DNA of 64,000 bases from Zunongwangia profunda SM-A87 (GTDB taxonomy: Bacteria > Bacteroidota > Bacteroidia > Flavobacteriales > Flavobacteriaceae). Below, in pieces: positions 25,875-37,100 of this stretch. The notes beneath the pieces were generated by a model. That model was not told where the DNA came from. It did not search any database and worked only from the letters and a program-made list of their open reading frames with translations. Position 1 is the first letter of the stretch. Each line of letters opens with the position of its first letter. The translations under genes were made by a program, and so were the position numbers. The stretch is from the NCBI RefSeq assembly GCF_000023465.1, contig NC_014041.1, forward strand, positions 951,001 through 1,015,000. Direction: 5' to 3'.

Positions 25875-28800
25875 TTAGGTGAGGTCTTTATTCAAAGAAA
25901 AATCAGAAGGTAATCGCCCAAATTTCTCTTTAAAGATTTTTCTAAAGTATTTCATGTTATTAAAACCAACTTCGAAAGCGGCCATCGATATATTTAATCC
26001 TTCTTTTTCTATTAAATATAAGGATTTGTCTAGTTTTATATCACGAATATATTCGTTAATACTGCTTCCGGTAAGTGCTTTTATCTTACGATACAGCGAT
26101 GCCCGACTCATACCCATTTCTTCTGCAATTATCTCTACAAGCTTTCCTTGTACCTGAATATTTTTATGTACGGTATTTTCGAATTTTTTGAGGAATTGCT
26201 TTTCTATTTTAACCTGTTTACTTTCCGTAGCAGTTTCTGTACTTTTATTTTCTTCTTTTTGAAGGAGCTCTTTTTGTAAACTGAATTTACGATCCAGTAG
26301 ATTTCTAATTCTTGCTTGAAGAATGGCGGTACTAAAAGGTTTGGTGATATAATCATCTGCTCCTTCATTATAACCAGTTATAATAGATTCTTGTGCATCT
26401 TTAGCCGACAGTAAAATTATGGGAATATGTGTTGTTTCTTTTTTAGATTTTAAAGTGTTGGTAAGGTCTATACCGCTTTTTTCTGGCATCATAATATCAG
26501 AAACGATAAGATCTGGAACATGTTTTATGGCCATGTTAATCCCTTCCTGCCCGTTTAAAGCATGCAAAAGATCATATTTCTCTTTTAAAATTGACGATAA
26601 GTAATGATGAATATCTGGATTGTCGTCAATAAGTAAAATTAATTCCCTCTCGGTATCCGGATTAAGCAATGCACGATGTTCCAATTCCTTATTTTCGTTA
26701 AGGATATCAGCGGTTATTTTTACAAAATCGGTGACTTCAGAAGTATTGTCAGATTCCAAAAGATCTGGTTTTCCTTTTGGTAAGAAAACTTTAAAGACGG
26801 TAAATTGATTTTCGATGCTTTTTGCCGTAATTGCTCCGTCATGTAATTCAATAAAACGTTTAGAAAGGGCAAGTCCAATACCGCTTCCGTCTTTCTTCAC
26901 TTTTTCGTCTGAATGATAGTACCAATCAAAAATATAAGGTAAAATTTTGGCAGAAATACCCGTACCATTATCTTTTATTGAAAATTGATAACCATTGCCT
27001 TTTGCCTTTAATTTGATCTTTATCTGATCTCCTTTCGAAGTATATTTTAAAGCATTAGACATTAAATTATTAAAAACGATATGTATTTTTTCCAGATCGC
27101 AGTAAACTGGTGATGATGCTAAATCGATATGCTTAATTATTTTAACCCCTTTTTTGTGAGCTATAGGCTCGTACATTTCTATCCATTTTGATAACAGCCT
27201 GGTAAGTTGATGCTTCGTGATTTTTAGTTTATTTAAACCATCTTCACTTTGCCTAAAATCGAGTAATTTGTTTATTCTGCTTAATAAAGTTTTAGCATTT
27301 TTTTCAACGATCCTTAAACTATTAATGTGTTCCTTTTTTCGAATTTCACTTAGTAAGCTTTCTACCGGAGCCAAAATCATCGTAAGCGGAGTTTTAAGCT
27401 CATGTGAAAATCCTGTATAAAACCGAAGCCTTTCTTCATTAAGATCATGCTCTAACTGTCGCTGATTTTTTTCGAAAATCAATGATTGTTTTAATTTAAT
27501 TTTATCTGTATAATATTTTAAGCCAAACCATAGCAACAATACAGCAGTAATAAAATAAAGAAGATATGCTGGCAGGGTTCTCCATATAGGAGGGATTACC
27601 TGAATAAATAACTGATTTGAAGATTCCAGATAATCGTTATTATTGGTTTTTAATTTGAGCCTATAATCGCCTGGAGGCAACTGGCTAAAGTTAATCCGAT
27701 TTGCATTTTTGATGTTGATCCAGTGATCATTATAACCTTCCAAAATATAAGAGTATTCAATATTATCTGATCTTGGATATTTCAGAGAAGCAAAATCCAG
27801 GGAAAATAGCGCCTGATTGTGATTAATACTAATGGTATCGGTTAGTGAAATGGATTTTTCCAGGATCGTCTGAGTACTGTCATTTAGACTTATAGATTTT
27901 CCATAGACTTCAAGATTTTTAAAAACAGTAGGGAAATTTGTTTTAACAGGATGAGATAGATCTTTAGTGTCAAAAATATTTAAACCTTTGTTACCCCCTA
28001 TCAATAAAATACCATCCTGAGTTAGGAGGCTGGCACCAATATTAAATTCACTTTCCTGTATGTTATTAAAGTTGTTAAGGTTTTTAATGCTATTTGATTT
28101 TAAGTTATAAAAACTTATGCCAGAATTAGTCCCCAACCAAAAATTTCCAGATAAGTCCCGGGTAATGGAATTGATGGTATTGTCGCTTAAACCGTCATTG
28201 GTTGTGAACCGTTGTACCGTAGCGTTCGCAATGTTCATTTTTAGTAAACCTTCGTTCATGGTACCTACCAAAAGGTTGTTATTATCTATAAAATGAATGC
28301 TAAAAACAACGTTTGTTGGGAAATCGATATTTCCTGTATGAAAACCTGAATATTGTCCTGTTTTATGATTGTATTTTATTAGTCCGTTGCCGTAGGTAGC
28401 AAGCCAAATTTCATTAGTATCTTTTTGGGTAATATCGCGAATATCAAGCTTGCCAAGTTCATCTATATATATAAAACTATCTTTTTTAGAGTTATATTGA
28501 TATAATCCGCCACGATTGGTTCCTACCCAGATATTACCCGATGCATCCTGGAATATAGATCGTACATCACTGCCCTCAGATACTTTACTATCTAAATAAG
28601 TAGTTAATTTCTTTGATTTAAGATTATATCTGCTTATTCCTTGTCGATAGGTGCCAATCCAAAGATTTTCTTTTGAATCTTCTAATAAAGAAAGTACCAG
28701 ATTTGTAGGAAGAGGAAGGTCTAATTTTCCGAATCGTTTAGATATTCGGGAATAGGTGTTAATTCCTCCACCATCGGTTCCAATCCAAATATTATCTTCT

Positions 28801-29930
28801 TTTCCCTTTGCAATAGCTTTAACACGATCGTGGGAAATTTTGATATCTTTATTTGTTGAATGATCGATAAGCTGTATGGATTCTCCTTTTGGGTCTACAA
28901 AATCAAAACCAGCCTCAGTACCGATCCATATGTTCCCATTGGAATCTTTATAAAGGTTTAAAATATTTCTGTTAAAAACACTACTGCCATCGTTTTTGGG
29001 CGAAAAAGATTGAATCCTAATTTCTTCCTTATTAAATAAGGAGGTGGGGTCAAGAATATTTAGTCCACCATTTCGAGTTCCTATCCATAACAAACCTTGA
29101 TCATCTTCAACCAGGCTCCGAATAGCATCATCTGTAAGTTTACTATTCTCTTTATTAATATGTATAATTTCGTTTCCGTCAGCAATAAGCTTTAAACCTT
29201 CATCGGTTCCTACCCAGTGTCGGTTTTTTGAGTCGGTATATATAGTATTAATCCTACCCTGAAATAACTTTTCTATATTTGTTATTATAGTATCATTTAT
29301 AGAAATACTGTAAATACCATTATTATAAGTACCCGCAAGAATAGTATGGTCATCCCTTAAATCTAATGTGCTTATACGGTATTCTTTTAATAAAACGTTT
29401 TCTGAGATATTATTTCGTTGAACTGCTATGTGTCTGTTCCCTTTTATAAAATGAACACCAGAAGAATAATCTCCTACTACCAGCATATCTTTCGATAATT
29501 CTATGATACTTGTGATACCATCAGAGAGATTGGAATTTTCTATTGATTTTTTATGAAATAAATTTTTCTGAATGTCATAAGTGTGAATCCCGCTATTAGT
29601 GGCCAGGTACAAATTTCCATTTGTAGAAGGTACGATTTGTTGAATATAATTGTTGAGCAGTCCTGAATTTTCTTTATCAAATTTTTCGAATTCATTACCA
29701 TCAAACCTGTTTAAGCCAGAATTTGTGCCTATCCATATAAAACCTATTTTATCTTCTGTAATTGAACTAACCATATTATTGGATAATCCATTTGAAGTGT
29801 CATAATGATAAAACTTGAGCCCATTAGGAAAAAGAGAGCTATGCTCACTATCCTGAGCGGAGATTTTCAAACTTAAAAGAGAAACAATAAGTAAAAATTG
29901 GAGTTGGATTTTTGTTTTTATGATTCTCAT
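25875..29930 (-). CDS. Hybrid two-component system sensor/regulator (HTCS)
   Basis: A one-protein signal system of 1351 residues typical of Bacteroidota polysaccharide loci. Order: signal peptide (1-25, ends SAQ); about fourteen beta-propeller repeats of the kind GNIWIGT-xxGL (30-690); a Y_Y_Y domain (about 700-780); one membrane segment (about 788-808); histidine kinase with phospho-acceptor H843 in FSHELKTPL; ATPase with NNLMSNALKYT and DGSGIGLAL (to about 1045); receiver with IDD and phospho-acceptor D1145 in SDIMMP; AraC-type DNA-binding domain (about 1240-1345). All key residues are present. It reads away from the susC genes and probably senses an oligosaccharide in the periplasm to activate them. 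Confidence 0.96.
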   Translation of the reverse strand: MRIIKTKIQLQFLLIVSLLSLKISAQDSEHSSLFPNGLKFYHYDTSNGLSNNMVSSITEDKIGFIWIGTNSGLNRFDGNEFEKFDKENSGLLNNYIQQIVPSTNGNLYLATNSGIHTYDIQKNLFHKKSIENSNLSDGITSIIELSKDMLVVGDYSSGVHFIKGNRHIAVQRNNISENVLLKEYRISTLDLRDDHTILAGTYNNGIYSISINDTIITNIEKLFQGRINTIYTDSKNRHWVGTDEGLKLIADGNEIIHINKENSKLTDDAIRSLVEDDQGLLWIGTRNGGLNILDPTSLFNKEEIRIQSFSPKNDGSSVFNRNILNLYKDSNGNIWIGTEAGFDFVDPKGESIQLIDHSTNKDIKISHDRVKAIAKGKEDNIWIGTDGGGINTYSRISKRFGKLDLPLPTNLVLSLLEDSKENLWIGTYRQGISRYNLKSKKLTTYLDSKVSEGSDVRSIFQDASGNIWVGTNRGGLYQYNSKKDSFIYIDELGKLDIRDITQKDTNEIWLATYGNGLIKYNHKTGQYSGFHTGNIDFPTNVVFSIHFIDNNNLLVGTMNEGLLKMNIANATVQRFTTNDGLSDNTINSITRDLSGNFWLGTNSGISFYNLKSNSIKNLNNFNNIQESEFNIGASLLTQDGILLIGGNKGLNIFDTKDLSHPVKTNFPTVFKNLEVYGKSISLNDSTQTILEKSISLTDTISINHNQALFSLDFASLKYPRSDNIEYSYILEGYNDHWINIKNANRINFSQLPPGDYRLKLKTNNNDYLESSNQLFIQVIPPIWRTLPAYLLYFITAVLLLWFGLKYYTDKIKLKQSLIFEKNQRQLEHDLNEERLRFYTGFSHELKTPLTMILAPVESLLSEIRKKEHINSLRIVEKNAKTLLSRINKLLDFRQSEDGLNKLKITKHQLTRLLSKWIEMYEPIAHKKGVKIIKHIDLASSPVYCDLEKIHIVFNNLMSNALKYTSKGDQIKIKLKAKGNGYQFSIKDNGTGISAKILPYIFDWYYHSDEKVKKDGSGIGLALSKRFIELHDGAITAKSIENQFTVFKVFLPKGKPDLLESDNTSEVTDFVKITADILNENKELEHRALLNPDTERELILLIDDNPDIHHYLSSILKEKYDLLHALNGQEGINMAIKHVPDLIVSDIMMPEKSGIDLTNTLKSKKETTHIPIILLSAKDAQESIITGYNEGADDYITKPFSTAILQARIRNLLDRKFSLQKELLQKEENKSTETATESKQVKIEKQFLKKFENTVHKNIQVQGKLVEIIAEEMGMSRASLYRKIKALTGSSINEYIRDIKLDKSLYLIEKEGLNISMAAFEVGFNNMKYFRKIFKEKFGRLPSDFSLNKDLT

Positions 29931-30343
29931 AATCCGTATTTTGGAATGTGATTCTGCCTACCCGCAATTAGAACGAAAAGGATTTGTGATTTTATGAAAA
30001 TATGTTGCGAATATTAATAAATATATAAAATAAAACAAGAATAAAATAGGTTTTTGTTAGTGTGTTTTAGTTAATATTGTGATTTTATTTAAAATTTGTG
30101 CTCTTTTTTATTCTTCATCTAATAGAGCCAAATGATGTTATACTATATGTACCTCGAAATTCATCAAAAATGAATGAAGTAAACTACGAAAAGTAAAGCC
30201 TAGCAGAAAATGGAATTATACCTAAATTGAGAATCCTTGAATATAGTCACTAGGATTAATAAAATATAAAGTTCTGATTAACTTTACTTTATTAACATCG
30301 GTTTTCAATTCTTCGCTTATAGTCATTTCAAATGACAATAAAT

Positions 30344-30446
30344 CTTATCCTAAATTGAAAAACAAATATGAAGGGAGCTCTAAATTAAACCTGGTGGTGG
30401 GCATATTAAATGTGATGATACCTTATTATACTCCCTTTAGGATAAG
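30344..30446. repeat. 11-bp inverted repeat with a nested second repeat
   Basis: CTTATCCTAAA at 30344-30354 pairs with TTTAGGATAAG at 30436-30446. Inside, AAGGGAG near 30372 pairs with CTCCCTT at 30431-30437, so the two right arms adjoin. It could fold as one long hairpin or as two alternative ones. Lying 270 bases upstream of the susC start, its role is unknown. Confidence 0.4.
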
Positions 30447-30612
30447 CTTTAATTCACTTTGAGTTATAAAAAGAGAGTAAATGAGATTTATAGAAATATT
30501 ATTTAATATAATCCTGAAAGTTTTGATAGTTTTTTACGAAAAAACAATCAATTAAATATTTGATTTCTAAGTAGTTAGTTATATGTGGTCATTTTACTCC
30601 CCTAAAAGTATT

Positions 30613-30687
30613 ATTTGCTACCTCATTACATTAATAAAATTTAAGGAGTATTGCTAAAGTTTTAATAAAGTGAACTAAATCGTTTTC
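30613..30687 (+). promoter_or_regulatory. Shared upstream blocks of the first (decayed) susC
   Basis: ATTTGCTACCTCAT (30613-30626) and GAACTAAATCGTTTTC (30672-30687) are found again, identical and with almost the same spacing (59 against 58 bases), upstream of the intact susC. Conservation of blocks and spacing in otherwise diverged DNA suggests a binding site for the AraC-type domain of the sensor and the core promoter. Confidence 0.6.
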
Positions 30688-30712
30688 GTTTATTCACATA
30701 ATTTAATAGCAA

Positions 30713-33665
30713 ATGAAATTATACAATTATTAGTTTGTGTTATCTGCTTTTTTAATGCTGCTTTCGTCCTTGAGCGTATTTGCCCAGGAGAAAAGTATAA
30801 CAGGAAAAGTTATTGATGAAGAGGGAATACCAATACCCAGCGTTACTGTAAGTATAAAGGGAACTTCTACTGGTACTGTAACCGATTTTGATGGAATGTA
30901 TTCTATTCTGGCAAAAGCGCAGGATACTATTTTATTTTCCTTTATTGGGTTTGAATCCCAAGAAGTACTTGTAGGGGATCGCAACATAATTAATATAACC
31001 CTTGCCGAAAATACTGCAGAATTAGAAGAGGTAGTGGTTGTAGGATATGGAACTCAAAAACGTTCTGATGTAACAGGTTCTGTAGCATCTGTACCGGAGG
31101 AACGATTAGAAAATTTGCCCGTAACAGATGTTACACAGGCCATACAAGGCACAACAGCAGGCTTGAATATTACCCAGGGCTCTTCTGTACCAGGATCAAG
31201 TGGTTCGATACAAGTTCGTGGGGTAAACTCCATTAATGGCTCCATCAGTCCATTTATTGTCTTGGACGGTATTCCATTTACAGGTACTATTAATGATATT
31301 AATGTAAGAGACATTAAATCGATTCAAGTACTTAAAGATGCCTCAGAAGTGGCAATCTACGGAACACGAGGGTCTAATGGGGTAATTCTAATACAAACAA
31401 AAAGAGGAGTGGATGGTGCGCCTCAGATCAACTATAGAACTTATACAGCCTTTGAAGAATTCGCAAATATCTTAACTCCACAGGGGCCAGAATCCTATGC
31501 TCAGAAATACGAGGATTACTTTAGTCAGGCGTTTCCAGACCGGGAACAGGATCGTATTCTTGAAAATCAAAGTGAGATTGATAACTACAATCTGGGTAGG
31601 ACAACAAAATGGTTTGAGGAGGCCACACAAACAGGAATAATACAGGAGCACAACCTGAGTATCCGAGGGGGTAATGATAAGGTAAAATATTTTGTTTCTG
31701 GTCTTTATCTAGATCAGGAGGGAGTTATTAAAGGATATAACTATAAGAAATTTACGATGCGTTCTAATCTGGATGTTCAAATAACAGACTGGTTAAAAAT
31801 GGGACTGAATGCTTTTTTTGCTAATAATAATTTTGACGGCGGGCGGGCTAACCTGCTTAATGCGACTGTCATGAGCCCTTATTCGGTTCCCCTTCAGGAC
31901 AATGGAGAATATCTTATATTTCCAATGGCACCGGAGCTTTTATACGCAAACCCGTTACTTGGCTTAACCACGGATCGCTACGAGCGGGAGCGTACACTTT
32001 CTGGTAATGCTTTCTTTGAGATTAAGCCTCAGTTTTTAGAAGGGCTTTCTTATAGAATGAACACCTCATATACCTTAAATCCTTATGAATACCGTAATTA
32101 TGAGGGAAGGGCCGCAAACAACAACAGGGGGATTCGCAAACATAGGAGGTGATGAAAAAAAAGTATGGATTATTGAAAATATTTTAAAATATACTAAAAG
32201 TTTTGGAAAACATAATTTAGACTTTACTGGTCTGTACAGTGCTCAGGCTAATGAATTTTTCAAGAGAAATTTAAACGGAACCGGTTTTATAAATGATCAA
32301 TTGTCATATAATAATATTGGATCAGCAGAAAATATCGCTGGTGGTACGGAAAGTTCACGTTCTACTTTATTATCGCAAATGGCAAGGATCAATTATTCTT
32401 ATGATAGCAGGTACCTACTTACGCTTACTGCAAGACGAGATGGGTATTCGGCCTTTGGCGCAAATACTAATAAGTATGGTACTTTTCCTTCTCTGGCCGT
32501 TGGTTGGAATATTCATAATGAAGATTTTATGAAAAATGCCGATGAGGTAAATAATTTAAAATTAAGATTTTCATATGGTCAAACCGGTAACCGTGGTGTA
32601 AACAAATCCCTGGCTGGTACAATACTTTATGCTTTTGGAGGTACCGCCTATACAGGAACCTTTCTGGCTGGGCTTGGTAACCCCAACCTTGTATGGGAAA
32701 CGACAACAACTGTCAACTTGGGGATTGATTTTGGCTTCTTAAACAATAGAATCAATGGTACAGTAGAGATTTATCACTCTAATACTGATGACCTTCTGCT
32801 CCGCAGAAGTATTCCTGCCCTTACAGTAACAAACAATATTATAGATAATATAGGTGAGGTAAGGAATAAAGGTCTGGAATTTACGGTCAATACCATTAAT
32901 GTAAGAAATGATAATTTCTCTTGGGAAACCAACGTGAATTTTTCAACTTATCGAAATGAGATTGTAGACCTTTATGGAGATGGGGAAAGTGATATACCTA
33001 ATAGATGGTTTATCGGGGAATCTCTAGGGGCCATTTTTGACTATAATATGATAGGAATATGGCAGGAAGGTGAGGATACTGGTACTTTTAATGCGCAACC
33101 CGGAGATATTAAATTTGCAGACCTCAATAATGATGGTGTAATTGATCCAGAGAATGATAGAAGTTATTTGGGGAATTCTTTACCAAGTTGGACTGGCGGA
33201 ATTACTAACCATATTTCTTATAAGAATTTTGACTTATCTTTCTTTATTCAAACGGTACAAGGTGTTTTAAAAGGCAATTCGGATATCAGTTATGGAGATG
33301 AGGTAGCGAGAAGAAATACACCCGAAGCAGTGGGCTATTGGACGCCTGAAAATCAAAGTAATGAATTTCCTTCCCTTGTTTTCAGAAACACAAGAGGCTA
33401 TGGTTATCCGAGGGATGCAAGTTATGTAAGGCTTAAAGATGCCCGTTTTAGCTATAGGTTTCCTTCGGCAAGCATAGAAAAATTTGCCCTTACCGAACTT
33501 ATGGTTTATGTGGCTGGTAGAAACCTGTATACCTTGACAGATTGGATAGGCTGGGATCCTGAAAGCCGACAATATAATCGTGGATCTAGTGATAGTAATG
33601 GAAGTTGGAATAATAATTACCCTGTGGTAAGGTCATTTTCATTAGGTGTTAATATATCATTATAA
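30713..33665 (+). pseudogene. SusC-family TonB-dependent transporter, inactivated
   Basis: The frame opens at ATG 30713 as MKLYNY, parallel to MKFYNYR of the intact SusC, but codon 7 is TAG (30731-30733) where the intact gene has AGG. Reading continues with a signal peptide ending VFAQ, a carboxypeptidase-regulatory-like domain, the TonB-box-like EEVVVVGYGTQKRSDVTGSV and the plug. It then leaves the frame at the run of five G at 32127-32131. Removing one G joins it to the following frame (FANIGGDEKKVW...), which runs to the normal barrel end SLGVNISL. Two separate lesions argue for a real pseudogene. Downstream re-initiation at 30737 or 30755 could still yield an N-terminal fragment of about 470 residues. 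Confidence 0.88.
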
Positions 33666-33688
33666 AAGATTTTATTAAAGTGAATTTT

Positions 33689-33874
33689 ATGAAAAATAGA
33701 ACCGGGATGCTTGTGGAACGTGCTACACGATTAAACCTTCAAAGCCCCAGCGTCCCTCTTCCTGATCTTATGCGTATTGAGGGATTACAGGAATTTCATG
33801 AACTTTTTCCCATACCTTTAACAGAGATACAGTTAAATAAGGATGCTGTTTTAGAGCAGAATCCCGGATATTAA
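33689..33874 (+). pseudogene. SusD remnant
   Basis: A 61-codon frame from ATG 33689. Its last 30 residues, RIEGLQEFHELFPIPLTEIQ and then LNKDAVLEQNPGY, are the typical C-terminal end of SusD proteins (LFPIP...LNPNLxQNPGY). Nothing of the helical TPR core remains, and there is no signal peptide or lipobox. It sits 23 bases after the broken susC exactly where its partner susD should be, so most of that gene (about 500 codons) has been deleted. Confidence 0.82.
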
Positions 33875-33886
33875 TAAGCGGGATAC

Positions 33887-33945
33887 AATAATCAAAAAAG
33901 GATAAAGAATTAATAAAACTTTTATCCTTTTTGATTATTTATAGC
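33887..33945 (+). terminator. Terminator after the decayed susC/susD pair
   Basis: A long stem of about 20 bp with one bulged A: AATAATCAAAAAAGGATAAAG (33887-33907) pairs with CTTTTATCCTTTTTGATTATT (33919-33939). It follows the SusD remnant by 12 bases and separates the dead pair from the live one. Confidence 0.82.
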
Positions 33946-34021
33946 AAAAAAAAGATTTATATAAGTGTTTGATATATAGTTTCTTAATTTTTGGTGAACA
34001 GTTTGTACCTCTAAATGTATC

Positions 34022-34095
34022 ATTTGCTACCTCATAGTATTATCAGAATTTAACGAACATTGCTTTTCGATTTAGATTAGAACTAAATCGTTTTC
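34022..34095 (+). promoter_or_regulatory. Shared upstream blocks of the intact susC
   Basis: The same two blocks as at 30613-30687: ATTTGCTACCTCAT (34022-34035) and GAACTAAATCGTTTTC (34080-34095), 32 bases before the ATG. Just upstream, TACCTC occurs a second time 22 bases before the TACCTC inside the first block, a direct repeat two helix turns apart, as expected for an AraC-type dimer site. This is a candidate operator for the sensor at 25875-29930. Confidence 0.6.
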
Positions 34096-34126
34096 ACTAA
34101 TTCTTATAAATCAATAAATACAGCAA

Positions 34127-37100
34127 ATGAAATTTTACAATTACAGGTTTTTGTTATCTGCTTTTTTTATGCTGTTTTTGTCTATGAGCATATTTGCTCA
34201 GGAGGTTTCTATTTCGGGAACTGTGCTGGACGAAGATGGAATTCCTTTACCTGGGGTTACTGTAAGCATTAAAAGTGATCCTTCTAAGGGAACGGTCACA
34301 GATTTTGATGGATTGTATACAATCCAGGCAGAAAAGGGCAAGATCCTAGTGTTTTCTTTTCTTGGTTTCGCTACGCAGGAAATTACGATTGGAGATCAAT
34401 CCACAATTAATGTAACCTTAAAAGAAGATACAGCTGAACTTCAGGAAGTAGTGGTAGTGGGGTTTGGTAAAAAGAAAAAAGTAAATTTAACGGGAGCTGT
34501 TGCTTCGGTCGATTCTGAAACATTCGAATCCAGACCGGTACAAAATGCAACACAAATGTTACAGGGCGTTGTAGGAGGTCTTAATATTAGCCAGAGTAGT
34601 GGAGGTAGTTTAGAGAATAGACCCTCTATCAATATTCGTGGAATTACCACTATAGGTGAGGGATCTTCGGGAGGTCCGTTAATTCTTATAGACGGAATGC
34701 AGGGGGATATCAATACCATCAATCCGCAGGATATCGAAAGTGTATCTGTACTTAAAGATGCGGCTGCAGCTTCAATATACGGTTCCAGAGCGGCATTTGG
34801 GGTGATATTGATTACCACCAAAAATGGAAAGAAAGGAGCTCCGTCAGTTTCTTACAGTACTAATTTTAGGCTGAGTTCACCAGTTAATATTCCAGATATG
34901 ATGGACTCTTATACCTTTGCTTTATTTTTTAATGATGCAAATATAAATGGTGGTAGTGGCGCAATTTTTAGTGATGAACGATTACAAAGAATACGAGATT
35001 ACCAAAATGGAGTAATTTCAGCTCCAATTATAGTGAATCCTAATAATCCTGCACGTTGGGCCGATGGTTATGCTGAGGGTAATGCAAATGTAGACTGGTA
35101 TGATGCAATCTATCGTGATAAAGCTGGTTCTCAGGAACATAATTTAAGTGTTCAGGGAGGAGGAGAAACGGTAAGTTATTATTTTTCTGCTAATTATCTG
35201 GATCAAAATGGGTTAATGGAATTTAACCAGGATAAATTTAAAAGATATACAACCACAGCTAAAATTAGAGCAAATATTACTGATTGGTTGGATTTTAATT
35301 ATACTAGCCGTTTTATAAGAGAAGATTATGGAAGACCATCAAATTTATCTGATGGTCTATTCACAGATTTGGCAAGGCAAGGATGGCCTATTTTACCACT
35401 TTATGATCCTAACGGATTTTTATATTCATCCCCTTCTCCCGCTTTAGGATTGCGAGATGGAGGTAGAGATGAAAAACAAGACGATTCTCATTATCAACAA
35501 GCACAAATTGTAGTACAGCCCATGGATGGTTGGGAAATTTTTGGAGAATTTAATTACCGTATAAAAAATAATTTTAGACACTGGGACATCCAGCAAACCT
35601 ACAATCATGATATAAATGGAGAGCCCTACCTATACAATCGCGGTTCCCATGTTTATGAGTATGCTTTTCGGGAAAATTATTTCAATACAAATATTTACAG
35701 CACCTATAATTTTGATATAAACGAAAAACATAATTTCGGAGTAACTGTTGGTTTTCAATCAGAGTTAAATAAATATAGAGATTTAAGTGGTAGAAGAGAT
35801 GGGATATTAGTTCCGGGATCTCCTTATCTGGATTTAACTTCGGGAACAGATGCTAATGGAGAAGTAGTAGCACCCAGTATTTCTGGACAATTTCAAAATT
35901 GGGCAACTGCTGGTTATTTCGCGCGACTCAATTATAATTATAAAGAAAAGTATTTACTTGAAGCCAATATTAGATATGACGGGACTTCAAGATTTCAGTC
36001 AGATAAGCGATGGCAATGGTTCCCTTCTGTATCTGCAGGTTGGAATATTGCAAAAGAAGATTTTTGGGAAGATTTTTCCAGTGATATAAGCACCTTTAAA
36101 TTTAGGGGCTCCTGGGGGGAATTAGGTAATCAAAATACCAACGATTGGTATCCAACTTATGTAACGCTACCTTTTAATCCCGCAAATGGAAGTTGGCTGG
36201 TTAACGGCTTAAGACCCAATACAAGCTCAGTTCCAGGACTTGTAAGTACATTTTTAACATGGGAGCGTGTACAAAGTTGGGATGTAGGATTAGACGTTGC
36301 TATGTTTAATAACCGGTTTACTGGTTCTTTCGATTACTTTACTCGCTATACTTATGATATGGTTGGCCCAGGTATGGAATTACCTGCCACCTTAGGAACC
36401 GGTTCTCCCGCTACGAATAATACAGACCTTAAAACTTATGGTTTTGAAGTAAGTCTATCCTGGAAAGATCGATTGGATAATGGACTAGGTTATGGAATTG
36501 ATATTATGCTTTCTGATTCCCAATCGGAAATATTGAAATACCCAAATCAAATTAATGATCTATCCAGGTATAGAGAAGGTCAAAAAGTAGGAGAAATTTG
36601 GGGATATGAAACTTTGGGAATAGCAAAAACTAATGAAGAAATGCAGAATCATTTGGCCTCTCTTCCCAATGGTGGTCAGGATGCACTTGGTAATCAATGG
36701 GCAGCAGGAGACATTATGTATGCAGATATTAATGGAGACGGCAGAATTGATTCGGGTTCATGGACAGAGGAGGATCCAGGGGACAGAAAGTTAATCGGAA
36801 ATAGCAGTGCAAGATTTCCTTTTTCGTTCACCCTTAGTGCAGATTGGAAGGGATTTGACTTTAGAACATTTTTTCAGGGAATAATGAAGCGTGATTATTT
36901 CCAGGGAAGCTATTATTTCTGGGGAGCATCAAGTTCAGGACAATGGTGGTCAACGGGCTTGGTAGAGCACGAGGATTATTTTAGGGCAGATGCCAATCAT
37001 CCGTTGGGTCAGAATTTAGACTCTTACTATCCAAGACCTGTATTTAGTGGAAAAAATCAGCAAACTCAAACTAAATATTTACAAAATGCAGCTTACATAA

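Larger units (their letters stand above)
29931..30712. other. Regulatory spacer between the sensor gene and the decayed susC
   Basis: About 780 AT-rich bases with no credible gene. It contains a small palindrome GTCATTT-C-AAATGAC (30322-30336), a wider 11-bp inverted repeat CTTATCCTAAA (30344-30354) / TTTAGGATAAG (30436-30446), and near the right end the promoter-proximal blocks shared with the second susC (30613-30687). Confidence 0.55.

Noticed and set aside
32127..32131. Phase-variable or programmed frameshift site in susC
   Set aside because: Five G is short for slippage, no slippery heptamer is evident, and the TAG at codon 7 already blocks normal translation. Kept as pseudogene evidence.
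34441..34821. 126-codon open frame on the minus strand inside susC
   Set aside because: Shadow of the plug domain of the transporter; rich in proline, serine and isoleucine as expected for an antisense frame.
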